Assembly (NCBI GenBank): GCA_902363555.1
Contig: CABJAM010000007.1
Coordinates: 186,001 to 250,000 of the forward strand
From: Lachnospiraceae bacterium
GTDB lineage: Bacteria; Bacillota; Clostridia; Lachnospirales; Lachnospiraceae
DNA length: 64,000 nucleotides
Reading direction: 5' to 3'
Position numbers and translations under genes: made by a program. Shown one piece after another: positions 17,278 to 25,343 of this stretch; position 1 is the first letter of the stretch; each line of letters opens with the position of its first letter. The notes under the pieces were generated by a model. The model worked only from the letters and a program-made list of their open reading frames with translations, was not told the DNA's origin and did no database searches.

Positions 17278-18804
17278 ATGAACCAGTATTTAGCCATATG
17301 CAATATACGCCAGCAGCTTTTGGAGACCATCCGTCAATCCTCCGATGAAAATATGACACAGCAGCTTTTGCGCATTGACAGCGAATTACAGTATTTCCTG
17401 GAAAAGGATATTGATTTTAAAGAAATTGTTGACGGTTTGGACGACAGTATATTTATCACCGATGCAGCGGGCAATGTACTTTATGTCAACCCGGCTTACA
17501 CAAAAAATACCGGTGTTGAGCCCGACGAGGTGCTGGGGCACAATGTAGCAGATCTCATCAGCAAAGATAAAATATATACCGGCGGCGCGGTTTTAGATGT
17601 GATCAAGACGAAAAAGAGCGCCTTCCGCCTGTCCACCACTTATAAGACGAATCCGCCCCGCATGGGCTATGTGGTAGGCACACCGATTTTTAATGAGAAG
17701 GGCGAGCTGCGCCAGATAGTGGCCAGCAGCCGCACGATCATTTCTTTGAAGGCGCTAAAGGATGATTTTCAAACGTTTATTAAAGAAATTCACGAGCTGG
17801 ACAAAAAGCCCATCGATAAAAAGTCCGATGAGCGGCTTTCGGAGGATCTGATCGGCAAACATACGACCCTTGCAAATATATGGACGATCATCAGCCATAT
17901 AGCGCCGTCGGACGCCACGGTGCTGATCACCGGCGAATCCGGGGTCGGCAAGGAGGTTATCGCCGACGAAATTTATAAAAACAGCCGGCGCAATAAAAAG
18001 CCGTTCATAAAGATCAACTGCGCCTCCATCCCAGCGAATCTCCTGGAGTCCGAGCTGTTCGGTTACGAAAGGGGCGCGTTTTCCGGTGCCAATGTCAAGG
18101 GCAAGCCCGGATTGTTTGAGCTGGCCAATGAAGGCACGCTGCTATTGGACGAGATTGGTGACATGCCCATGGATCTTCAAGTTAAGCTTTTGAGGGCGAT
18201 CCAGACCCAGGAGATCACCCGCATCGGCGGCACCCAGCCGATCAAGCTGGATATCCGTTTCCTGGCGCTGACCAACTCCAATCTGAAGGAAAAGATCAAA
18301 GAAGGCACCTTCCGCCAGGATCTTTATTACCGTCTCAACGTGATCCCTATCTATGTGCCGCCCCTCCGGGAACGGCTGCAGGATCTGGATGAGCTGTGCC
18401 GGTTTTTTATCCAAAAATTTACGGATAAATACAACTGCTTTTTTGAGCTAACCCATCGGCAACTGGACTATCTGAGTCATTACGACTGGCCGGGCAATAT
18501 CCGTGAGCTGGAAAATATTATCGAGTACCTTGTTCTTTGCAGCTCCGGTATTGGACAGGTGGACGACAGTGTGCTTACGGGGCTGCTGAATATTTCCCGC
18601 CCCGGGGAGGAGCCTATGGAAGATATGGATTTCACCTCCGCCGTGGCCCGGTTTGAAAAGCAGCTTTTGGAAAAGACGCTGGAAAACTCCCATTCCCTGC
18701 GGGATGCGGGGCAGAAGCTCAATATCAACGCTTCCACCATTTCCCGCAAGATCAAGCAGTATAATATCCAATATCCCAAATCCCCCGGCAATTCCGGGGA
18801 ATAG
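17278..18804 (+). CDS. Sigma54-dependent transcriptional activator with PAS domain
   Basis: A 508-residue enhancer-binding protein. Residues 45-160 form a PAS sensor domain (IFITDAAGNVLYVNPAY), 190-430 the AAA+ domain with Walker A GESGVGKE (219-226), the sigma54-contact loop GAFSGA and Walker B LLLDEIGD, and the C-terminus has a Fis-type helix-turn-helix (RDAGQKLNINASTISRKIKQY). It activates RNA polymerase carrying sigma54. It lies between abfD and the hbd-thiolase pair, both with good -24/-12 promoters, so these are its probable targets. ATG 17278 follows GGGGGAGA. The gene converges on the thiolase gene, with 2 bp between the stops. Confidence 0.92.
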   Translation: MNQYLAICNIRQQLLETIRQSSDENMTQQLLRIDSELQYFLEKDIDFKEIVDGLDDSIFITDAAGNVLYVNPAYTKNTGVEPDEVLGHNVADLISKDKIYTGGAVLDVIKTKKSAFRLSTTYKTNPPRMGYVVGTPIFNEKGELRQIVASSRTIISLKALKDDFQTFIKEIHELDKKPIDKKSDERLSEDLIGKHTTLANIWTIISHIAPSDATVLITGESGVGKEVIADEIYKNSRRNKKPFIKINCASIPANLLESELFGYERGAFSGANVKGKPGLFELANEGTLLLDEIGDMPMDLQVKLLRAIQTQEITRIGGTQPIKLDIRFLALTNSNLKEKIKEGTFRQDLYYRLNVIPIYVPPLRERLQDLDELCRFFIQKFTDKYNCFFELTHRQLDYLSHYDWPGNIRELENIIEYLVLCSSGIGQVDDSVLTGLLNISRPGEEPMEDMDFTSAVARFEKQLLEKTLENSHSLRDAGQKLNINASTISRKIKQYNIQYPKSPGNSGE

Positions 18805-18806
18805 CC

Positions 18807-19988
18807 TTACCGGCAGGCCTCAATAACCAGCGCCGTGCCCATTCCGCCACCGGCACAGAGCGTGGCCACACCATAGCGTCCGCCACGGCGGCGCAGCTCA
18901 TAAAGCAATGTGATCGCAATACGCGAGCCTGTGGCTCCCACCGGGTGGCCCAGGGAAATACCGCCGCCATTCACATTCAGCTTTTCATCCGGAATACCAA
19001 GCTCCTGCTGGCAGGCCAGACATTGGGAGGCGAAGGCCTCATTGATTTCAAAAAGATCCATATCCGCTACCGTCAGTCCGGCTTTCTTTAAGGCCGCCTG
19101 GGTCGCACTGATGGGCCCGATGCCCATATAATCCGGGTCTACGCCGGTGGTGGCTACACTGACGACACGGCCCAGGATGGGAAGCCCCTGAGCGCGGGCC
19201 ACATCCTCAGCCATAAGAAGCACGCCGGAAGCGGCGTCGTTCATTCCGGACGCATTTCCCGCAGTCACACTTCCGCCCTCCTTAAAGGCCGGACGCAGTT
19301 TGGCAAGACCTTCCAGACTGGCATTACGCTTTGGATACTCATCGGTATAATATACCTGATTGCCTTTTTTAGATGTGACCGTTACAGGTATGATTTCGTC
19401 ATCAAATTTTCCGCCATCCACAGCCGCCACAGCTCTTTGCTGGGATCGCAGGGCATAGGCATCCATCGCATCCCGGGAAATACCGTATTTTTCGGCTACA
19501 TTTTCCGCTGTGATACCCATGGCCGGACCTACGCCCAGATTGGTCAGAGAATCCCACATAGAATCCCGCATTTCCATATGGCCGTAGCGCTGACCGTATC
19601 TGGCGTTAAATACCATGTGCGGCGCAGTACTCATACTATCGGCGCCGCCGGCCATGATGCAGTTGGCCTCCTCAGCACGGATCTGATAAAAGCCCATCTG
19701 GATCGCTGACATGGACGATGTACAGTTTCTGTGAATGGTGATCCCGGGCACGGTCACCGGAAGTCCAGCCTTGACCGCTGCCACACGGGCCAGATTATTT
19801 TCCTTGTAAGTCCGCTGATAATTACAGCCCCAGATAACATCATCGATCATGGCGGCGTCCAGCCCGGCTCTGGATATGAGCGCCTGCATAACGGGGATGG
19901 ACAGGTTAAGCGCCGTCAGCGTTTTAAACTGTCCGCCCATAGTTCCGATGGGCGTGCGGCAGCCAGCCACAATAACTACGTCTCTCAT
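18807..19988 (-). CDS. Acetyl-CoA acetyltransferase (thiolase)
   Basis: A 393-residue thiolase that condenses or cleaves acetoacetyl-CoA. The catalytic residues are present: nucleophile Cys89 in HRNCTSSMSA, His348 in GHPVGATGSR and Cys378 in CAGGGMG. The nucleophile motif is unusual, since most biosynthetic thiolases have VCGSG or FCSSG here; the substrate range may differ. It follows hbd by 16 bp in one operon. AAGGGGG precedes ATG 19988. Confidence 0.9.
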   Translation of the reverse strand: MRDVVIVAGCRTPIGTMGGQFKTLTALNLSIPVMQALISRAGLDAAMIDDVIWGCNYQRTYKENNLARVAAVKAGLPVTVPGITIHRNCTSSMSAIQMGFYQIRAEEANCIMAGGADSMSTAPHMVFNARYGQRYGHMEMRDSMWDSLTNLGVGPAMGITAENVAEKYGISRDAMDAYALRSQQRAVAAVDGGKFDDEIIPVTVTSKKGNQVYYTDEYPKRNASLEGLAKLRPAFKEGGSVTAGNASGMNDAASGVLLMAEDVARAQGLPILGRVVSVATTGVDPDYMGIGPISATQAALKKAGLTVADMDLFEINEAFASQCLACQQELGIPDEKLNVNGGGISLGHPVGATGSRIAITLLYELRRRGGRYGVATLCAGGGMGTALVIEACR

Positions 19989-20004
19989 ACAGCCTGCCCC
20001 CTTC

Positions 20005-20949
20005 CTATAACCGGCCCAGCGCCCGGGCTACCTTAATAAGCCCTTCGGTCAGGTTTTTATTTTCTTCACGGACCTTTTCTTCGGTCCAGTCCTCCAGACC
20101 TTTCAGTGTCTTAAAGCCCAGATTGCCTTTGGCAATATTATCCGTCAGAAGTCTGGACGGCGTGGTGGAATTTTCCAGGTGGGGGAACAAATACTCATGG
20201 ATATTGTAAGTCAGGTCCAGACCGCCCATATCCATCACTTCCACCGGCGCACAAATGCCAAGGCGCATACCAAAGCCGTACTTAATGGCATTGTCCACAT
20301 CCTCAGGATCTGCAATATCATTTTCGATAATGGACAAAGCTTCTCTAAACAGAGCGTGCTGCATCCGGTTGGCAAGAAAGCCCGGAACATCCTTTTTAAC
20401 AACCACCGGCTTCTTTCCAGCTTCCGAAAGCAGCTCACAGGTGGCCTTTACTACATCTTCAGACACATATTTGGTCTTGATGACCTCCACCAGCGGCACC
20501 AGATAAGCCGGGTTCCAGTAATGGGTGCCAATGATACGCTCTTTATGTACGGATTTTTCAGCAATCTCAGTGATGGCAATGGCCGACGTATTGGTGGCCA
20601 GGATGGTGCTTTCCGGGAATATGGCGTCCATCCGGGCAAAGTAATCCTGCTTTACTTCCAGCTTTTCTACAATACATTCAAATACAATATCTGCAAATCC
20701 CGCAGCCTCTTCAATGGTATCCACAAAATCAATGCGGCCCATGATCGCCGGCACATCCCCGCTTACGATCACGTCGTTGGCAACGAGCACGTCCAGATTT
20801 TCCTGCAAAACTTTGCGGGCATCACAGCGGATTTTATCATCATAAACATAAATAACACGCACCTCATATCCCTTTGTGGCAAACAACTGGGCAATCCCCA
20901 GGCCCATCTTTCCTGCGCCAAGTACTGCGACTCTTTTTTTCTCACTCAT
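20005..20949 (-). CDS. hbd: 3-hydroxybutyryl-CoA dehydrogenase
   Basis: A 314-residue NAD(P)-dependent enzyme interconverting 3-hydroxyacyl-CoA and 3-oxoacyl-CoA. The Rossmann motif GAGKMGLGIA is at residues 10-19, the catalytic region has THYWNPAYLVPLVEV (the histidine in GTHYWNP), and the C-terminal domain has MDMGGLDLTYN. The start is ATG 20949 after AAAGGAGTG; the ATG five bases earlier is out of frame and the longer frame to 20988 lacks a site. It is the first gene of an hbd-thiolase operon with a -24/-12 promoter about 52 bp upstream. It would act directly after crotonyl-CoA hydration, but no crotonase is adjacent. Confidence 0.9.
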   Translation of the reverse strand: MSEKKRVAVLGAGKMGLGIAQLFATKGYEVRVIYVYDDKIRCDARKVLQENLDVLVANDVIVSGDVPAIMGRIDFVDTIEEAAGFADIVFECIVEKLEVKQDYFARMDAIFPESTILATNTSAIAITEIAEKSVHKERIIGTHYWNPAYLVPLVEVIKTKYVSEDVVKATCELLSEAGKKPVVVKKDVPGFLANRMQHALFREALSIIENDIADPEDVDNAIKYGFGMRLGICAPVEVMDMGGLDLTYNIHEYLFPHLENSTTPSRLLTDNIAKGNLGFKTLKGLEDWTEEKVREENKNLTEGLIKVARALGRL

Positions 20950-21000
20950 AACATGACACTCCTTTATCTGCGATAAACTAAAATACATAACATAACAACC

Positions 21001-21015
21001 GCAAATCTCATGCCA
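21001..21015 (-). promoter_or_regulatory. Sigma54 (-24/-12) promoter of hbd-thiolase
   Basis: On the minus strand TGGCATGAGATTTGC matches TGGCAY-N5-TTGC exactly. A TTGCG-N8-CGCAA dyad at 21095-21112, about 80 bp further upstream, is a candidate activator site. The 21016-21282 interval otherwise shows no gene; a half copy of the palindrome family (TAACAGTCCGGCCC) lies at 21049. Confidence 0.75.
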
Positions 21016-21282
21016 CTTTTATAATTACTCATCCGGGAGAAAAAATCCTAACAGTCCGGCCCACCTAAATGATGACTAAAAATCAAAAAAGCCATTGCGA
21101 AGGCTCCCGCAAAGACTTTTATAGATCACGTTACTGCCGAATAGGACTCCATCCGGGCTTCACCACAGAATACATGCTGTTGCATTACTGCATCATTCCA
21201 TTGATCCATGTTGCAGCCTGCCTTCACATCGACTGGATTTCGCAGGCAAGCTCCACACATTTCACAGAAGCCCAGGGGAACT

Positions 21283-21510
21283 TCATATCCGGCTCAGCTC
21301 ATTTTTATAGCGGGCCAGCAGGCTTTCATTGACCAGGATGCGGTGCCTGGCGCCGCTGATTTCCGGGTTATAGACGCTCCCCCGCTTGGCCGTCTCCGCA
21401 AGAAGCAGCGCATAGTCTTTTTCCAGCTTTTGGGTCAGTTCAGAAATGACCGCCTCCAGTTCGGTGCGGCGTTTCCCGGTATTTATAGTGCTGTAATCAA
21501 CAGCCTTCAT
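21283..21510 (-). CDS. Small coiled-coil-like protein of the kinase operon
   Basis: A 75-residue hydrophilic protein, mostly helical (TELEAVISELTQKLEKDYALLLAETAKRG), with no domain I recognise. It overlaps the end of the kinase gene by 14 bp and so is translated with it. The conserved position suggests a partner or substrate of the kinase, which is only an inference. No similar neighbour gives a clearer clue. Confidence 0.65.
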   Translation of the reverse strand: MKAVDYSTINTGKRRTELEAVISELTQKLEKDYALLLAETAKRGSVYNPEISGARHRILVNESLLARYKNELSRI

Positions 21511-22834
21511 TTTTTTCGCCTCCCGCTTTCATTATTTTAGAACGGTCGCAGCTTTTTTCCGAGCCAATGGGCAGCCGTTTTCCCAGCAACGACACTGCTG
21601 CAAGAAAGAGTGCCAGCAATAGAAGCAAAGTTACGTATTTCTTAACATATCGCCTAAGGACCGCCGGAATGCCTGAACGTATCTGCGGATTAGCGACACG
21701 CTTCGTCAAGTTCGCTGAGCGCTTCGGCGGATTGGCGGCACGCTTCGCTAGGTTCGCGGAATGCTTCGCCAGATTTGTGGAACGCTTCGGCTGATTGGTG
21801 GAACCTTTCGGCTGATTTGCGGATTCCATCTTCATATATGCTGCGGCGGCCTCCGCCGTAATATGGGGCCTTCCATTTAATGTATCCAAAAGCTCCCGCA
21901 CATCTGTGAGCATGGCCTGTACATTTGGATAACGATCTTCCGGCAATATGGCCAGCCCCCGGTCGAGTATGCGCGATACAAGCATGGCCGACCGCTCTTT
22001 TTCGTGGAGCAGCAGACCGCCATAAGCATTTATAAGATCGGACGCCTTAAAAAGCTCCCGATCCCCCGGCAATTGCGCCCCCGTAAGAAGCTCATAAAAC
22101 ACAGTGCATACCGAATAAATATCCGTCCAGGGCCCCAGTTCTTCCCGCCTGTGCAGCGTCACCTCCGGCGCCCGATACCCCGTTTTCCCAAAATAATACG
22201 GGCTCTCACCATCACTGTTTTTCAGAGAAAATACACTGTTAAAATCAAGAAGCAGTACATCCGTCGGAAAATCACCCGCAGTTTCCGGCGCCAGCATAAA
22301 AATATTGTCCGGACTGATATCCAGATGGAGCAGCTCGTGGCTGTGAAAAGGTAAAAGGGCCTGAAGAATATTTTGAGTACATTGGACCACTGCGGTTAGT
22401 GTTGGGAAATGCATCCCCTGCTCAAGCATCTTGGACAGCACCTCCCCTTTTCGGGCAGTCAGCACCGTGTACAGTGTATTATTCCACGAAAAAGAATCCA
22501 GATTGTGAGCAATATATCCATTTCCATCCACAGACAGTTCCAGATGGGCCTGATTGCCCAGAAGAAAGCTGTCTTTATTATACTGAAAAAAGTCTATAGC
22601 TTCCGGCGGTATTTGAAGCGCCATGGAAGGGCTCCGGGCAATCCGCTCCAAAGGATCCAGAGGATAAAGCTCCTTGATCAAAACGGTGTGTGTATGCTCC
22701 GGCATGAGCGTATCCGCATAACCGGCCTGATAGACAATGGAATTGGCCCCAGCGCTGACATAATCCTCTATGATATAAACCCGGCCCTGACAATACAGGC
22801 ATGAGCCCTTCGGGAGTCGGATCCTATGATCCAT
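21497..22834 (-). CDS. Membrane-anchored Ser/Thr protein kinase-like protein
   Basis: About 445 residues. The kinase domain (20-320) has the lysine in VLIKELYP, a catalytic loop HLDISPDN in place of HRDxKxxN, DFN in place of DFG, and an intact GYRAPEV. A linker of seven heptads of the pattern (S/A)(A/T)NxxK(R) lies at residues 338-386, followed by one membrane helix (LLLLLALFLAAVSLL) and a short tail. The domain is therefore cytoplasmic and tethered by its C-terminus. I chose ATG 22834 over GTG 22843 because AAGGAAGG then has normal spacing. The altered DFG raises doubt about metal binding, though the loop aspartate is kept. Confidence 0.82.
   Translation of the reverse strand: MDHRIRLPKGSCLYCQGRVYIIEDYVSAGANSIVYQAGYADTLMPEHTHTVLIKELYPLDPLERIARSPSMALQIPPEAIDFFQYNKDSFLLGNQAHLELSVDGNGYIAHNLDSFSWNNTLYTVLTARKGEVLSKMLEQGMHFPTLTAVVQCTQNILQALLPFHSHELLHLDISPDNIFMLAPETAGDFPTDVLLLDFNSVFSLKNSDGESPYYFGKTGYRAPEVTLHRREELGPWTDIYSVCTVFYELLTGAQLPGDRELFKASDLINAYGGLLLHEKERSAMLVSRILDRGLAILPEDRYPNVQAMLTDVRELLDTLNGRPHITAEAAAAYMKMESANQPKGSTNQPKRSTNLAKHSANLAKRAANPPKRSANLTKRVANPQIRSGIPAVLRRYVKKYVTLLLLLALFLAAVSLLGKRLPIGSEKSCDRSKIMKAGGEKNEGC
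21677..21823. repeat. 21-bp tandem repeat encoding a basic heptad linker
   Basis: Seven 21-bp units encode (S/A/V)(A/T)N(Q/L/P)xK(R/H/G). Each unit shares CGCTTCG on the plus strand. It lies between the kinase domain and the membrane helix of the gene at 21497-22834. Confidence 0.8.
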
Positions 22835-22839
22835 GGATT

Positions 22840-23973
22840 TCACCTTCCTTCTTTTGTGGTAATAAACGCAGCTTTGCCGCTGTTACTGTACAGCCGGTTC
22901 AGCATCCACTCCATCCGGTAACTCATAAAATCGTCTTCGTTTTCTTTATTTATGGCCTGCATGACCATATAATCAAAAGGACTATGGAGATTGATCCCGG
23001 CCATACCGCATTCTGTGAGCATCATATTGACCCGGCGGTAATGCTCCAGCAGTACCTTTTTTCCGGTGCCACTGTTGACTACCATCCCTTCGGTGGCCAG
23101 GTACAGGAGCATGAGCGTTTTCCTGTCCACATCGGTTTTCCGGCTGCACATTTCGTGAATGGTCTTGGCTGTGGGCCAGTGGCGTTTTACCATTTTCTGA
23201 AGCTTTGTGTAGCCCTTGGACTGTTTCTCATAAGGAATCCCCATGCGGATATACTCCCGCACTACCCGCTCCACACTGTACACCTTCTCCGGCGGCAAAT
23301 CCGAAAGATTATATTGGGGAAATAAAAGATAGTTGAGCATTTTCATAAATTTCCTATAGGCTGTATTATGATGGATGCCAAAATGCAGCCGGTAATCCTG
23401 CAAAAACTCTGCCAACTGTGCTTCTGTATTTACCCGCTTAAATTCATTGCGTATGCTTGCCGTCATTTTCCCGCATTTTTCCGTAGCGCTTGTGCGTTTC
23501 ATCTGCCTTCGGTATTCCAGTGTGCCGGAGGGCAATGGTTCCTGCCACAGTTTATAGACAAGCTGCACAGCCGCCGGGTAATCCATGCCGCTGCGCATGG
23601 CAAAGGCGTAGATCAGTTCCCGGGGATTTCGATAATGAATTCCGTTATCCGCCGTTGTTCCCAATATGTATTCGGCCCGCGCCTCGTTAAGCTCCAGGGC
23701 AAAGCATATTTTAAACAGCTCCTCACGATTTCCGGGAAGATTCCGGTTGTGTATCCAGTTGCGTACCTTTCGGGAAATCTGGCTTTGATTTTCCTCAGGA
23801 TCATATTCTGCAAGCTTTTTTTGCAGCCGCTCGGAGACAGAGCCCTCCCCACAGTAAATTTCGGTCAGCAGACGGGAGAAATCCCAAACCTCTATCATAT
23901 GATCCAGGTATTCCAGAACATGGTTGATGTCCACCAGCTCACCTGTAAATGTCTCTTTTGTATATCCAGTCAT
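22840..23973 (-). CDS. Uncharacterised protein heading the kinase operon, possible HTH regulator
   Basis: A 377-residue soluble protein. Residues about 65-110 (SRKVRNWIHNRNLPGNREELFKICFALELNEARAEYILG) resemble the helical DNA-binding or TPR-like start seen in XRE-type proteins of Lachnospiraceae; the rest is helical with no known domain. It precedes the kinase gene by 5 bp, so the two are coupled. It may be the kinase's target or a sensor. GGAGG precedes ATG 23973. Function unknown. Confidence 0.7.
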   Translation of the reverse strand: MTGYTKETFTGELVDINHVLEYLDHMIEVWDFSRLLTEIYCGEGSVSERLQKKLAEYDPEENQSQISRKVRNWIHNRNLPGNREELFKICFALELNEARAEYILGTTADNGIHYRNPRELIYAFAMRSGMDYPAAVQLVYKLWQEPLPSGTLEYRRQMKRTSATEKCGKMTASIRNEFKRVNTEAQLAEFLQDYRLHFGIHHNTAYRKFMKMLNYLLFPQYNLSDLPPEKVYSVERVVREYIRMGIPYEKQSKGYTKLQKMVKRHWPTAKTIHEMCSRKTDVDRKTLMLLYLATEGMVVNSGTGKKVLLEHYRRVNMMLTECGMAGINLHSPFDYMVMQAINKENEDDFMSYRMEWMLNRLYSNSGKAAFITTKEGR

Positions 23974-24059
23974 AAAAAACCTCCGAGGATTCCCAGAAAT
24001 TTCCTTTTCTTTATTTGGTTAAGTATAACATACCGGAAAATGGGATCACGTAACTTTTT

Positions 24060-24251
24060 TCCGTGCGATCGACTCCGCTTCGCGCAACCGACTCCGCTTC
24101 GCTACGTCGGGTCGCGGCAGTCGCCGCAAAGGTGAGCCAGCTCCCCTGCGGCTCGTTGCTTCCGTGCACCCGGTTCCGCTTCGCTCCACCGGGTCGCGGC
24201 AGTCGCCGCAAAGGTGAGCCAGCTCCCCTTTGTGGCTCGTTGCTTTCGCGA
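24060..24251. repeat. GC-rich intergenic repeat family, two tandem units
   Basis: Same units as at 7528-7735 (CCGCTTCGCT, GGGTCGCGGCAGTCGCCGC, AAAGGTGAGCCAGCTCCCC, GGCTCGTTGCTT), again in tandem and again between transcription units. No gene is supported in 23974-24307. Confidence 0.75.
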
Positions 24252-24297
24252 AAAAAAGGCGGGAATCCCGGAGTTTTTGCTGGGATTCCCGCCTTTT
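24252..24297 (-). terminator. Terminator of the flavodoxin-ferredoxin gene
   Basis: AAAGGCGGGAATCCC and its complement GGGATTCCCGCCTTT flank a 13-base loop, with a T run on the minus strand. It ends the minus-strand gene at 24308. Confidence 0.88.
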
Positions 24298-24307
24298 CGA
24301 TGAGGTT

Positions 24308-25276
24308 TTATGCTTCCGTATTATCTTCTTTTGTTGATAAGGGCCTGAGTCTGGGGTGTTTGGGATATACGGAATAGAATGGGGTCTTTGTTCCTACATC
24401 CTCAAAATTTATAAGACGCCTGAATCTGCCTTCGGCTTCGGCTTTGGACAGGACGGTGCAAAATAGCTGGGAGCCGTGGTCCTGGCCGACCGGGGCCGCC
24501 TGCTCGTATGGAATTTCCGGGTGAATGGCGCCGACCGGACAGAGCATCTCACAGTAGGTACAGCCGTGGCAGTCATCGCAGCAGTCTCCCTGGCTGCCAA
24601 ACCGGGGCGTCTCGGCCGCATAGTCAATATACCCCATGGTGCAGTTGTCTACACAAATATGGCATTTCGGATACAGACATTTGTCCGCATCCCGGACCAG
24701 TTTTCCATGGACATTGTGAAAACCGCCCAGATGTTCAATGGCTGCGTTGGCATGCATAGGCATCATATCCGGCATGGGCGCTTCCGGAATATCCACATGC
24801 TCTCCATGGAGCAATGCCGCGGCCTTCTCCCCAACGCTGCGGCCAAATTCAAAAGCATTTTGCAGATCTACCGCATCTGGATGTCCATGGGTATAGTAGG
24901 GCTCCGGAAATATCTGGATGGAGCAGTCGCCATACCAGGCCGCCCAGTCCAGGACTGTAAATCCGGTGCGTTGAAGTCTTGGAATGACCAGCGGGAAATA
25001 CAGATCCGGCATAGTTCCATGCGTGCAGAAGCTGAAAGCCGGTTTTCCTTTCTGATCCGGAAGCGATTCCACAAAACGGCGCATGTTCGGTGTCATCTCG
25101 TACCATATGGGCGAACCCAGGCCGATCAGATCATAGTTGTCCAAATCCTCCGCCTTTGTATCCTTCAAAGCGGAAACATAAACCTCCCAGCCGGAAGTCT
25201 TAAGCCCATCCCGGATCTTTCTCGCAGCCTTCTGCGTATTTCCGGTCTGAGAATAATAAATAATCAGTGCTTTCAA
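24308..25276 (-). CDS. Flavodoxin-ferredoxin fusion (EFR1-type)
   Basis: A 322-residue redox protein. Residues 1-150 form a flavodoxin-like FMN domain (YYSQTGNTQKAAR), and the C-terminal third has two [4Fe-4S] binding sets (CLYPKCHICVDNC and CHGCTYCEMLCPVGAIHP). It should carry electrons in the cytosol, possibly to the adjacent old-yellow-enzyme reductase 67 bp upstream in the same orientation. The start appears to be TTG 25276 with AAGGGGG about 8 bases before it; no nearby ATG fits. Confidence 0.88.
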   Translation of the reverse strand: MKALIIYYSQTGNTQKAARKIRDGLKTSGWEVYVSALKDTKAEDLDNYDLIGLGSPIWYEMTPNMRRFVESLPDQKGKPAFSFCTHGTMPDLYFPLVIPRLQRTGFTVLDWAAWYGDCSIQIFPEPYYTHGHPDAVDLQNAFEFGRSVGEKAAALLHGEHVDIPEAPMPDMMPMHANAAIEHLGGFHNVHGKLVRDADKCLYPKCHICVDNCTMGYIDYAAETPRFGSQGDCCDDCHGCTYCEMLCPVGAIHPEIPYEQAAPVGQDHGSQLFCTVLSKAEAEGRFRRLINFEDVGTKTPFYSVYPKHPRLRPLSTKEDNTEA

Positions 25277-25343
25277 AATGTTATCCCCCTTTATCTATGT
25301 AAAAAACTTAGTTCTTTCGTTTAAATCCGTCTGTACACAAAGC

